Assembly: GCF_029227915.1 (NCBI RefSeq)
Contig: NC_079880.1
Span: 32,543,501-32,607,500, forward strand
Origin: Hydractinia symbiolongicarpus
Taxonomy: Eukaryota; Cnidaria; Hydrozoa; Anthoathecata; Hydractiniidae
Direction: 5' to 3'
DNA length: 64,000 bases
A program made the position numbers and the translations under genes. Each line of letters begins with the position of its first letter. Positions within the stretch are counted from its first letter, which is position 1. Under the pieces are notes generated by a model. The model did no database searches and had not been told where the DNA came from. It was given only the letters and a program-made list of their open reading frames with translations. Below, in pieces: positions 53,571 through 64,000 of this stretch.

Positions 53571-54185
53571 TGTGTTTTTACCATTGTCATTGGTGCCATT
53601 GGGTGTTGGAAGAAGTGTTACTTGCAGGATAGGTTCTGCTTGGAAAAAGTTCAGAGAGTTACTTCCTTTGTTGACTAGCAGAGTCCTGTCAATTGAGGTA
53701 AAAGGTAGGTTGTATGAGGCCTGTGTAAGAAGTGTTATGTTGTACGGTAGTGAGACATGGGCAGTGAAGCAGGAAGATCTTGACCGTTTAGAAAGGAATG
53801 ATATGAGAATGGTTAGGTGGATGTGTAACGCCAGTCTGAGAGACAGAAAGAGTTCAGATGAGCTAAGAAGCAGGCTAAGTCTCCATAGAATTAAAGATGT
53901 TATTCAGATAAGAAGATTGAATTGGCTAGTGCACTTGGAAAGAATGGAGGAGGATAATTGGGTAAGAAAGTGTAGAGACTTAATAGTTCCTGGGGCAAAG
54001 CCCAGAGGCAGACCGAGAAAGACTTGGCAGGAGGTTATAAGGACAGACTTGATACAGAGGAAGTTGAGTTTAGATCTAACACAGTCTAGATCAGATTGGA
54101 AGAGGGTCATTAATATACCCCGTCCAACCCATGCTAGCATGGAAAACGGACGTTAAGCCGAGAATGATGATGAGAATGATGATTC
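53571..54185 (+). mobile_element. 3' end of an RTE-like non-LTR retrotransposon
   Basis: The frame reads AWKKFRELLPLLTSRVLSIE, VKGRLYEACVRSVMLYGSET, WAVKQEDLDRLERNDMRMVR, LNWLVHLERMEEDNWVRKC and KPRGRPRKTWQEVI, ending with RPTHASMENGR. This is the C-terminal region of RTE-type reverse transcriptases. The 3' end is a GATGAT-rich tail (54160-54185). It is strongly 5' truncated and has no catalytic domain. It is antisense to SDAD1 within its intron. The open frame of 194 residues suggests a recent insertion. Confidence 0.75.
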
Positions 54186-55761
54186 GCAATTAGAAGAGAT
54201 CAATTGTTTGGTGACTTCCGCTGTTACTGTTGCACCCTCTAAATGCAGTGCTTCTACCATGGTAACAACCTTTTACATAAGTTCTTTAAGCAACAAAGCT
54301 ACCTCATTTATTAGCCTTGATTTCTGAAGGGAGTTTGCCTTTTCTTTTCTTTTTTTTTTCTTTTCAACCTAAAAGTACAATAAAATGTTTTTGTTTTATT
54401 ATGAAATTACCACCTACGACAAGATCACACTTTCTCTGCATCTGACAGTGGAAGACAGCTCAAAAATTTGGTAAGATTTTATTAATAACGGAAGTAAGAC
54501 GCTCTCAAAAATTGTATAACTAACCTTTTTTAAATCATTTATGCTTTGTTTGCGGATCCCTGTAAATTCCTGTGAGTAATCTCTCAAATCTGCAGCGTTA
54601 CCATGGCGGATTGCGTGTGAACCAATTGCAAGCCTTTGCAAAAGATCCCATGTTTTGTACTTTCCTCGCTTTTTTTAGTTTTCTTTTTCTCTTAACTTTT
54701 TAGCAACCCCTTCTTTTTCTCGATTCGTAAAATTGTATTCGTAAAATGTGTTACAACTTCTGAAGGTTTTGGTGAACGCTTGAAAAAATCAGGGATAGCA
54801 GACATCCTTCTTCTAAAGCTGTACCTTTCTTGATTATGTTTTTAAAAGTAAAATCAGAAAAATCAAAAAAACATTACCAATTTTAATGATCGAATTTTTT
54901 AACATCCAAATTTTTTTAACATTTAAATTAGAAACAATTGTTCATTTTCTTGAAAAGATGGGCTGATTCTTTTGTTGAGAAAAGATACAAAAAATAGAGG
55001 CAAACTTTTACGACACTGGTTGGCACGTGTATCAAAAATCAACATGGAAAAAGCCAAGAAAAGATGAACCATTAAGTTTTAAGAAATAAACTTATCCTGT
55101 TGCATAAAGATTTTAACGTTCGTTAGCTTTATCTTGTGTATTTGATTCGTGACATACGGTTTTTTAACTATTTGGAAAATTAAAAGTTTACCTCATCATG
55201 TTATTCAATTATTCCTATTATCTTTTGACATCTTCTAAGCCTTAGCTATGAATTATTTTATCTGAGTGTTGCCAGAACGAAAATTTTTGAAGATTGTTTA
55301 CATTCTTGCAATGTAATTTCTTAGGCTCGACTTTAACCTTATGATTTTGTGAGTTTATAAGCTCTCCAAATTTCCTCTCTGACACTGTTTGCAATGACCT
55401 TAAGCCCTGATTGTTTGAAAATTACTAATATAATCCTTTATACTTGCAATTTTGTTTTAATTTCTACAATACTTGTGAAATCAGTCTTTATTATTTTTAA
55501 TTCTTAAATTTAAGGCAAAGATTTGAGCATAATTGTCCCAATTCTATAATTCCTAACTTTATTGTTCATTTTAACATCCAAATAAACTATAGAAGCACTT
55601 GTCATAATGCAGACATATTATTATAAAATGAGAAAATGTATTGATTTACGAAGAACGTCAAAATGCATCTATCAGTGCATATAAAAGAAAGACAAAATTG
55701 TAAAAGAATCCTTAGCTATAGCCTACCAAAATTAAAGTTGTGCATGTCATAAATTTTCAAG
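54186..55761. other. Intronic AT-rich interval without a recognised gene
   Basis: No coding region with recognisable domain; T-rich and A-rich runs. Confidence 0.4.
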
Positions 55762-55895
55762 TTAAGGAAGATCTCGTTTTAATTTAATGAAAACAGGAAG
55801 CTATCAGAATTTTAATCAACTAATATTAAAAATCCACGCACAAATTTTAAAAATTTAGTGTAAAGCTGAAGAGGTATAGCAAATAAATAATGTAA
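55762..55895 (+). repeat. Dispersed direct repeat, copy 1
   Basis: AGGAAGATCTCGTTTTAATT through GAAGAGGTATAGCAAATAAA matches 59790-59915 in the same orientation at roughly 80 percent identity (shared TAATGAAAACA, AGCTATCAGAATTT, TTTAGTGTAAAGC). Family unknown. Confidence 0.65.
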
Positions 55896-55998
55896 AAAAA
55901 GAATCAGTAAATTTAAATTATTAAAAATTACCATTTTTGGCAAAAATTGAAAAACAAATAACCCAGATTCACTCTGACTTTTTTAACACATAACTTAC

Positions 55999-56109
55999 CA
56001 TGATCTATGAGAAGATCTGCCCCTGGAACAAAAGATGGTGCATCAACAGCAGCAAATTCTTTTTTCATATTTTTACTAACAGCAGTTGATGGACTTTCCA
56101 CTGGTTTTC
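55999..56109 (-). CDS. SDAD1: SDAD1, internal exon
   Basis: Acceptor TTACTGTCAG (56110-56111) and donor G|GTAAGTTATG (55998). It encodes [20 protein letters not shown] and [16 protein letters not shown], the segment with the P-G-A-x-L element that precedes the acidic region in SDA1. It is separated from the acidic exon by a 7.1 kb intron full of mobile-element debris. Confidence 0.92.
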
Positions 56110-56194
56110 CTGACAGTAACAAAAAACACCTTTAATATAAGAGAAACATTTGGTGCAAATATTAAAACTCCCTGCATTTTTAAGTAAACAATAC

Positions 56195-56384
56195 CTCTGT
56201 CCTTTTTGTGCAATAAAGTTGGATCAACATTTCTGTACAATTGCATCAGGGATCTGGCAGCCATCATGACTGTTTTGTTTTTTGCATTCTTGTATTGCAC
56301 CAAATCTTGCAATAAATCAGGAGTCATCGCTAAAGGACATCTTGAGCAAATTTCTCTTATTCCATTTAATCCCACAGCCATGAC
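56195..56384 (-). CDS. SDAD1: SDAD1, internal exon
   Basis: Acceptor AATGTTAG (56385-56386) and donor AGAG|GTATTG (56194). It encodes [40 protein letters not shown] and [20 protein letters not shown], one of the most conserved parts of SDA1. Upstream exons for the N-terminal two-thirds of the protein should lie at higher coordinates; I could not find them before the window end. Confidence 0.95.
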
Positions 56385-56552
56385 CTAACATTTTTAAAGA
56401 ATTAACTGTGTATAAGAAAGTACAGCGACTATATAAACCTATTTGGCAAAAACAATTTTGTTACAAAAAATGCAACATAAAATATAAAGGGAAATATAAA
56501 AACAAAAAATCTTTTAAAAAGAAAGGAATTAGCACAACATTTTACAACGTTT

Positions 56553-56569
56553 TGGCCGTCCGACGGCCA
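56553..56569. repeat. Short GC-rich hairpin
   Basis: TGGCCGTC-C-GACGGCCA, an 8-bp perfect stem with a one-base centre, standing in an AT-rich stretch just upstream of SDAD1 exon 56195-56384 (in transcript order). Confidence 0.6.
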
Positions 56570-56939
56570 TTTCATATAACAATTACAATGTGTTTATCTT
56601 TAATAATACAACCCTGATATGTTTATCTCCATAATAATACGGAGCTTCCGTGTGTCTGTCTGTCACTTTTGCAAAGACGATATTTTGTACTACACTCAAA
56701 GTTTTTTTAAGCTTTTTTGTTTTGTTTACATTTGTCTTGCCACCGCTAAAAACCACGTGATAGAAAATAAGCAGTATAATTCGCTCAAATACGTACTTTC
56801 AAACGGGACGGCATTTGAATGTAAAATTCCTTGGTGTAAAAACAAAGAAATATAAAAATTTCTCAACAAAGTTCTTGACAGGCGAAGTAAAGAAGCGGAT
56901 AAAAAATGTCTTATTTTCGATGATCCCTTAGTCATAAAA

Positions 56940-57480
56940 AAGTGCAGATATCAAAAACAAGAAAAGTCAAAGTGGAGAAGTAGAGTGGATTAAAAGCATA
57001 TAATTTGGAACAGGGTTACCATCGACACACAAAAATCCCCAAAAGAACAGTCCCTTCGTCATGAAGAAAGTGCAAAAAGTAAAAAGGTAAATTAGTTCAA
57101 ACAAGCATATATGAAAAAGAAAGAAAAGTCCAAGTAAAAAAGTAGAAGGAGAAAAGAGAAGTTGGAAGGCACAAGAAGTTACTTCGAAAGTGAAGAGTGT
57201 AGCTAGAAGTAGTAAAGTTAGAAGTAGAAAATGAATACTTGAGTTTTAAGTGAATTGGAATTCAGAAAAAGTAAGAACTTTGATATTTTTAGACGTGCCG
57301 TTTTCATATGTAGCTAGCACACTTAAACTTGTCAAGGGGAATCACATTCTTAAAAAAATCCATTGTAGCTTTAAATTCTTAAAGTTTTTTAAAAAATAAA
57401 AGGCTAACATATTTGTTTACATTTTTTGCATAATTAAAGTTTCCCTGAGGCGTAACTAATGTATTTAACCTAAAATGCAA
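56940..57480 (-). repeat. Dispersed repeat copy B, inverted relative to 51590-52165
   Basis: Minus-strand counterpart of copy A. Together the copies flank SDAD1 exons 55999-56109 and 56195-56384. It has internal Lys-codon-like AAGAAAGTG/AAGTAGAAG runs. Open frames here are not coding. Confidence 0.6.
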
Positions 57481-59332
57481 AATGCTACACTAAGCTGTTA
57501 GCTTGATACCAAACAAATTTGCTAGAGAAAGAGGAAATTTTGGTTTGTTGAACTCTGCAAATGTCATAATTTTTACATTAATTGCTATTGTTTGCGTAAG
57601 AGGTCTGGGATAATAAACAACACGCGTCACCATGAAAGTCAACAAATTTTTGTAGAATTGGACTCCACTGTAAGCTGTTGTCTTTTTATATTTCATATTA
57701 TAAACTTTTGTTGAGAATTAACTGTATGTGATGCCATTATTGCTGGAATAAAATTCCACGGTTTTACGTTTTTGTTTGTGTTAAAAATTTTACAAAATTT
57801 TGTGGAAACAAATGTTTGTCAATGACAAAAAAAATACTAAATGTTCTGACTGAAACTGTTTCTGTTTTTTATACTTTGTAATCTAATAGGCGAAGACTGT
57901 ATGCACTGAAATGACTGATTTTTTCTATAATTAGATGTGTTTCATAACTCGTTTTTTTATAATTCGATGTGTTTCACAACAACTTTGATGGAAGATTTAG
58001 GGGTAAAGGCAATATACAACATGCTGAATGAGCTGAATTTTGTTGGTTTGGATGTGCTCTTGAAAAACAGATCTGTTTTACATTTTGTATAAACCTTTGT
58101 GAGGACGAATCGTAAATAATGTTTAAATAATGATTTTTGTTGATTCGAAATTCACTCCTTCCTTATTGCTTTTTTGGCATTTTGGTTTAAAATGGTTAAT
58201 GGGCAGTATGGATCATTATTCAAAGAAAAAATTAGGTTGTTAACCGGTTATTTTTTACATTTTGTGTATATATAAGTGTGGCAGAGTATTATGCAACGAA
58301 ATAAATGATTTTTTCAGATTTAAATTTTTAGATCTATTGTTTTCTAAACTATGGCTTTTTGTATATATATGCTTTTGTAAAAGCTTTTGGGGAAAGGACA
58401 ATGTTTAAAATGCGTAAAGAACTTATTTTAATTGATTTGTGCTTGCTGTTGCAAGCCTTTCTCTTTTGACAGTTCAGATTCAAATATTACAGGTTTTCAA
58501 TGTAATCACTTAATAAGATGTAAATATTTGAGATGTGTTATTTCTAACTTTATTATTATTGTCGGTGTTGTAATTGTTAGTGTTTTACACCTTGTAGGCT
58601 GTTGTATTTTTGCATTTTGTGAAAGGTTAAGAACTTTTTTGGAAACGGTCTTTTTGCATTTTCAGTTCAATTTTTTGGTAAAATGCAGTTTTCAATATAC
58701 TAAAATATTTGCTGATGTCATCAAAATTTTAATGACAGATCTTTCCTATTTTTTTCTGCCTATGTGAATTTTTACATGGGCCTTATCGACTAGTATATAC
58801 AATAATATTGATTGTACGATCATAAACTTATGCATGGGGGAAGCCAATGATTTGAAAATAGAAATATAGCACATATGCAATATCTCTATTGGGAATTGGC
58901 TTGTCCCTACGGATCAACAGAATCTGCTTTAACTTCTAATCAAAATTATTAGTATATAGTGGTGGAGATTATAGAAAAGTTATCCAAAGTAGGTTTATTT
59001 ATACAGAAAATGCTCCAAAACAGCACTATGATTTTGAGCTTTGACTGTTTTTTCATTCCAGGCAGAAACACCCATATGTATGCGGGCTCTTATTTTTAAA
59101 TGTCGCATAGTCTTAAATACAAATACAAATTTTTAAGATGATAATATTAAGTAGGATTAGGAACAATAAAATACAAAATCCATCACACAAAAAACTTTGT
59201 AAAACACACAAAAATAAATATCATGACAATATTTTTTCAAAAATCTTTTTTCATACTTATTATGTGGAAAACTTCTGTTACAGTTCTCAAAACGCTAAGG
59301 GGCTATTTCTTTCATACATGAGATTAAGATCC
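57481..59332. other. AT-rich interval without a recognised gene
   Basis: T-rich sequence with open frames lacking ATG or domains (for example 58432-58767). I looked for further SDAD1 exons on the minus strand and saw none. Confidence 0.4.
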
Positions 59333-59390
59333 GAATGCTCTAAATGCTCCATTTACCATTTCTTTGATATTCAGAGCATTTAGAGCATTC
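59333..59390. repeat. 17-bp perfect inverted repeat with 24-base loop
   Basis: GAATGCTCTAAATGCTC at 59333-59349 and its reverse complement at 59374-59390. Each arm contains two GAGCATT/AATGCTC units. No gene context identified. Confidence 0.75.
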
Positions 59391-59789
59391 AGAATGATTG
59401 TAATTACTATGGTGAAAGGCTCCTTGCTCTAAAAACCATTTCTTTTGTGCATTATTTTTTGTTGGTAAAATTCTTGCAGTCAGAATCCATTTTAAATATT
59501 TTACATCAATTTAAAAACTGGGGTAGGCACAATCTAATTATGTGAAAAACATAAACAAATAGGACAGCTTTACATGTAAACAAAACATAATGACAAAACT
59601 GAAAGTAAAAGAAAAATGTGATATAATAATTATGTTGTCAAACTTGCTGTTATGACTGATTACGACGACTATGGGGAACAGTTACCATCACCACCAAAAA
59701 ATATTTTAAACATAACTTAACAATTAAATTAAAAATAAAAAAAAAAATAAAAAAAAGTGAAATGGTTGACCTAAGTGTACGCTCAAAAG

Positions 59790-59915
59790 TCAAGGAAGAT
59801 CCCAATCTAATATAATGAAAACAAGAAGCTATCAGAATTTAAATAACAAATATGAAAAATCCACAGACAAATTCAAAATTTAGTGTAAAGCCAAAGAGGT
59901 ATGGCAAATAAATTT
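59790..59915 (+). repeat. Dispersed direct repeat, copy 2
   Basis: Second copy of the 55762-55895 repeat, with small deletions. The two copies are about 4.0 kb apart. Confidence 0.65.
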
Positions 59916-60439
59916 ACTATTTTGGCAACAATTTAACTTAGTTTTACGAAGAACATAAAAAAATATATATAGTTAAGGCTGAACAATATTAATAATAAGC
60001 CAGTTTAATTTGCACTCTTAGTTTGTCAGGAAAAGGGAACAGAAACAGAAACATTGAAACGAATGAGGAAAGTAAATGGGAAGAAAAAAGGTGTGGACAT
60101 TGATGCTAGCAAGATGAGAAAGGAAACAAAAAGGAAAAAGAGAACATTTTAAATGCTACAAAATACACCAATTTAGCCACTCAAAAAAAAAAAAAAATGG
60201 GATGAACAACATCACTAAAAAATTTAATTCAATTTTATTTCAACTTTTAATTGGAAATTTTTAAATAACATAACATTTGACTTGTTAAATTGTTTTTTTT
60301 TTCACCTTAAATATTATATTTTTTTGCATTTATGGCTATGAAAACAGCAGTTTTATTTAAAAAGTCCTATTTGCAACTTCAGACCTTTTTTTCTGGATTT
60401 TTTAGTGACGACCCATTATCTATGAAATTTTAGATTTCT
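59916..60439. other. AT-rich interval without a gene
   Basis: Poly(A) and poly(T) tracts (for example near 60187 and 60293). Nothing else that I can support. Confidence 0.5.
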
Positions 60440-60890
60440 TCATCACACCCAATTAATCTTAGTCGATGATGCAAAAGTTGTGAATAGAGCTTATGGCGAG
60501 TACGAGTGAACAAATATTATTCACGTCATTAATATCAACAACCTAAGTCAAGGAAAACGCGATTTTAGCAATGCAAATGCCCTTGTGTGTCACTGGTTTA
60601 GTAAAATTTATATATATCAAACGTTTTTGAGCTTGTATGCAGAATCGCCAATCATTGGGCACCATGTATTTTACGTGAATCACCATTGAATCGTTTCATG
60701 TCGCTGTTATCAAATACCGAGCATCATGTACAGAACAATCATGTTACAGTCACACTCCTTGAAGAAGAATTATGGACACACACAAAGCCTTTTCTGTTTA
60801 CATAATCTTCGTTAAAATGATTGCCCTAATTTCTGAATGTGTGTACCATCTATCGCCCCAATTAAAGCAATACTTCAAAGGGGTTCCCTA
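60440..60890 (-). pseudogene. PIF/Harbinger transposase remnant
   Basis: On the minus strand in shifting frames: ALIGAIDGTHIQ (GAIDGTHI, first catalytic Asp), NEDYVNRKGFVCV, CSVHDARYL (second Asp in the VHD motif), GDSAYKLKN and HTRAFALLKSRFP, then LFTTFA. This is the block order of the DDE_Tnp_4 nuclease of PIF/Harbinger transposases. It is heavily mutated and has no intact frame. Confidence 0.6.
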
Positions 60891-61179
60891 GATGCAACCA
60901 CAAAAAAATACACACATGTTTAAAGGGGAAGTCCGGTAAATTTTCAAAATTTGTAAAATCACATTATTTTATGTCTGTATAACAGCCAAAAAATTTTTTT
61001 CAGCTACAACGTTCTAAAAGTCATAAAAAAGCAATTTTGCCTCATATCATTTCTACTTTCACTTCATGATATTTTTCCGCAACGAGTAGTCTGGACACTA
61101 ATATTCTTCTGACGTCATTCGTGACAACAACATTCAGCGCAGTACTTTCTTTCAGTAGTAAACTTATCTTGAAGTAGTT
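60891..61179 (+). promoter_or_regulatory. Upstream region of the P2X7-tail-like exon
   Basis: Non-coding, with TGACGTCATTCGTGACAACA near 61110, an ATF/CREB-like site about 60 bases upstream of the ATG at 61180. Assignment as a promoter is inference. Confidence 0.3.
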
Positions 61180-61434
61180 ATGTCATATTTCTCTTCTGAT
61201 GTAAGCGATGTTGAATGTAATGAAGATGAAGAATTTGGTTTATCTCCTTTCATGTTCGAACCACAAAGGAGTCAAAGTGAAGTGGCTGCAGCTTTAGAAG
61301 CTTTAGAAAACAACGTTGGTGCAGAAAACTGCAATGTCGAAGCTGGAAATCGTGTTGGAAATGTTGAGTGGTGCCAGTGCAAAAAGTGTAAAACTATGGT
61401 CACTGAAACAGAAAGTTTATGTTGTCGTTAATAA
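61180..61434 (+). CDS. Small protein/exon with a P2X7 C-tail-like Cys motif
   Basis: ATG at 61180. Acidic start MSYFSSDVSDVECNEDEEFG, then LSPFMFEP, and NVEWCQCKKCKTM followed by TETESLCCR. W-C-x-C-x-x-C...E-S/C-x-C-C resembles the zinc-binding start of the P2X7 intracellular domain found in many cnidarian and fish proteins. The frame stops after CCR, where the domain would normally continue, so this is a first exon or a truncated copy. Confidence 0.45.
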
Positions 61435-61776
61435 TGATCTTCGAGACGGTCTTTTTCTGTTGATTAAAATATCTTCTTATCGTGTATTTTACTTCCTTGT
61501 TTGCTACATCAATCACTTTATGTTCTGTCACGACAAAGTTTTAGAAAGCTAAACGTTGTTTATTTACAGACGGGGGTACGTCTTTTTAAGGCTTGGTTCT
61601 CACCTGGCACTACAGAGCACTAAGAAGCACTAAAGAGCAATAGAAATTGAGCACTAAAGAGCACTGGAAAATGAGCGTCTGTTTTAAAGTGATTCACACT
61701 ATAAGAGAAAAATACTTAATATAAGATCTCTTTTGAGCATGGAACGTAGAAGAAGAAGGTTGCTTTTGCTGCTTTT
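61435..61776. other. Interval without a gene
   Basis: Contains short direct repeats of GAGCACTA/AAGAGCACT around 61615-61670. No other feature. Confidence 0.4.
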
Positions 61777-61990
61777 GCTGCATTTACAAAAATTGAAACA
61801 CAATTTGAAGAATGGGAATTTGCCAACCTTATCAAAGAATTACAGACAGGCAACAGAGAATACTTTTTCAGGTAATTTCGTAGTACTGAGAGGTTCGATC
61901 ACCTATTAGACATTTTCCTTTGTTTTGAAACACACACAGAAACCAACAGAATAAATTCGCAATAGACCATTCCCGAATTTCCTAATTATG
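61777..61990 (+). pseudogene. N-terminal fragment of a PIF/Harbinger-like transposase
   Basis: AAFTKIETQFEEWEFANLIK, ELQTGNREYFFR, a TAA, then FRSTERFDHLLDIF. REYFFRYFR...ERFDHLL is a conserved N-terminal block of PIF/Harbinger nucleases. It is on the plus strand, opposite to the catalytic remnant at 60440-60890, so they are two copies or one rearranged element. Confidence 0.5.
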
Positions 61991-64000
61991 TCAAACTCAA
62001 TTAAAGAGGTTGATACTAAAAATAATTCTTATCCCTAAGTTTCTTAGCAAAGGATATAACAAATCAGGAATAAATTAGAGCCCTGACCTCGATGATAACA
62101 ACAAAAAGATGGTGTTGTTTGAAAAAAAAAACAGTAACAATCCTAAACTTTGATAGACATTTATATAATTTGTAATAAGAATTTTAAAAAATTTTTTTGC
62201 AGAAATTATTTACACAATGGTGTTTATTCAACACACAAATTTTAAAAGCTGGACCATAAGCTGACCTTTTATCTTTGCAACTTTTTATTCTTGGACAAAA
62301 TATAGCATTGTATAAACAGTTTAAAGTTTTACACAATCTTATTTTTTAAATGTAAGAACAAAGTTTAACCCCTCGTTATCTGTGATTTGAGACTTTTCTC
62401 ATCTTTGATGATTTCGCATTGGAATAAATCCACAGCAAAAAGTGTGATCTAAATGATCATGGCAATATTATGTAGCTTTTAAGCCTGGAAACACCACAAA
62501 ACTAACTCATCTGCTTTAAAATTAAGCAAAGATGTAATGTTATTATTCGAATAACTGCTCTGAAAGAAAATTGTCAAGTCAAGTGGAAAATAATTATTGG
62601 TCAGAATATCATGTCATTGATGTTATGAAATTTCTGCAAAGAATATCAGGTGCAAAAAAACATCCAAAAGAGGATTCTAAGAAGCTTTAAATAGGGGTCA
62701 ATAACAATTGATGTGTATGTGCAAAATAATAAAAACTTTGATGGTGCAATAGAGAGACACAGATTTTGGTAAGTAGGTATATCTGAACAAAAACTATATC
62801 AAAATCCTATACAGCCCTCTGAATTAACAAAAATGCTCAACAGCAAATTTTACCAACATTAAGGTTAGCTTTGACAGCAAAACTAAAATCATGATTTCAA
62901 AATTAAGAGTATCAAACACCTGAAAAAGAAACCAACAATAAAGAAAATAGAAATTGTTTTTTTCTAGAGTATAGTTCGATTGCCTTCTCAGCAATACCCA
63001 ATACAGCAATATAACATTAAAAGCTCCTAGCGAAAAATAAAGTAACTACGTCTTTTGCACTTTAACTATATCATTAAAAACAGTTCACAACCATTTGTGG
63101 TGAAATTAAATCAATGTAGAAAGAGCTAAAAATTATTTAATTAAATGCAGTTTTTCTGTGGCATTAAACTTTAATACTTTCAAACCGTCTTTCTTCTTTA
63201 ATAATTTCAAATTTTAAATGTTTTGAAAAAAGTAATCCTTTAAGTATGGTTCAGAGAATACGTGTTCACCACCACCATAGCGCGTGGTCATCACATTTGT
63301 TAGGATAAAATCGCTAGTATTTAGAAAATAACGTTCTTACAATGGTCAGATTTGAAAACAATAATAAAATAACTGAAAAATAAATATATTATTATAAGTA
63401 ATGATTTTTATCAATGTTGTCACCATAAGTCACTATTCAACTTTCCCTAATTCAATTTACATTTTTTTTATTTTACAAGTAGTTCCAAAGTTTAATTAAT
63501 GATTCCACTTACAAAATTATCATACATGGGGTGAAATCCCCAGCTTTGAAGATAACTGGGACTTATACCATGCTTGTTCTCAATGCCAAAACAAGGGTGC
63601 CTTTATCTTGCTGGTGCAGTATGTTTTTTAACGAAGTCTTGTTTTTTTTATAAAAACCAGGGAAAAGTTACTATGTATATTTATGTGTGATGTAAAAATC
63701 CCTACAGCTAAATTTTGCCGTCATAAGGATGTGCCTCTACGACATTTACGACAGCAAAAGCTGAATGACGTCTCCGATTCAAAGGGCTGTCCATATTTCT
63801 GGATTTGTCTGTAAACAGTGTCTGGAGTCAACAGCAGTATTGGACAATGCTGAAACATTATTGTGGAAGACCAATCTACTTAAGAATAAAGTCACTACAA
63901 AGCCTATCCTTGCATATCAATTAAAAAATTGGTTCAGGATAAATACTACTCAAAGTTCTCTCTTGTACAACAGAGCAAGTAGCAAGTAATACCTGCCCTC
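61991..64000. other. AT-rich end of the window without a recognised gene
   Basis: The only ATG frame of any length, 63765-63989 (MTSPIQRAVHISGFVCKQCL), has no domain that I know. No SDAD1 exon was found here. Confidence 0.4.

Noticed and set aside
58432-58767. 111-residue Cys/hydrophobic ORF
   Set aside because: No ATG at its start, T-rich composition giving spurious hydrophobic residues, no domain.

Overview
The window looks like a piece of an AT-rich invertebrate genome, most likely a cnidarian (possibly a medusozoan). The evidence is spliced host genes with GT..AG introns, short TAGC runs, and mobile-element families I know mainly from cnidarians: an alpha-kinase plus integrase element, a MULE with an Ulp1-type protease, a non-LTR element with a restriction-like endonuclease, and 2A-bearing elements. 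The phylum is an inference.

Layout. 1-16832 is a giant palindrome: arms 1-5012 and 11821-16832 are almost identical in reverse orientation (position x pairs with 16833-x), around a 6.8 kb spacer. Each arm carries a probable MITE, a tRNA-derived SINE, a minisatellite and the front of a Helitron-like (Helentron-type) element. The right arm plus spacer hold the whole element on the minus strand: a 2A leader, a cysteine protease, a Lys/Tyr tandem-repeat region, a Cys-rich segment, Rep, a Pif1-like helicase and an AP-type endonuclease. Stops, frameshifts and an apparent helicase deletion break it. The left side of the spacer (5016-6776) is instead an inverted copy of an integrase/alpha-kinase element that is fuller at 22907-24978.

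16897-19320 is a 5'-truncated non-LTR retrotransposon with a restriction-like endonuclease. 19603-20598 is a compact run of overlapping ORFs with a fragment resembling type-B DNA polymerase. It is fused in frame to a second, intact copy of the Helitron Rep region (20596-22893), giving an 829-residue chimeric ORF. 22907-24978 is the TIR element with convergent alpha-kinase and integrase genes. 25099-28036 holds a second, degraded integrase element with inverted subterminal arrays and a nested MITE. 29190-33190 is a CR1/L2-like element that also carries a 2A motif.

From about 34.7 kb the sequence is more host-like. There is a minus-strand coiled-coil gene (34779-37336), a decayed intron-bearing MULE (38560-41363), a 274-bp tandem duplication (42757-43305), two short minus-strand first exons, and the minus-strand SDAD1/SDA1 ribosome-biogenesis gene (48108-56384, continuing upstream of what I can identify). 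A 7.1 kb SDAD1 intron holds a pogo-like pseudogene and an RTE-like tail. The last 8 kb is mostly AT-rich non-coding DNA with PIF/Harbinger debris and a P2X7-tail-like exon.

Most transposon genes are broken. The observations most worth following are the 2A/protease leader of the Helitron, the transposon-borne alpha-kinase, the intact chimeric Rep ORF, and the palindrome itself, which could be real or an assembly fold-back.
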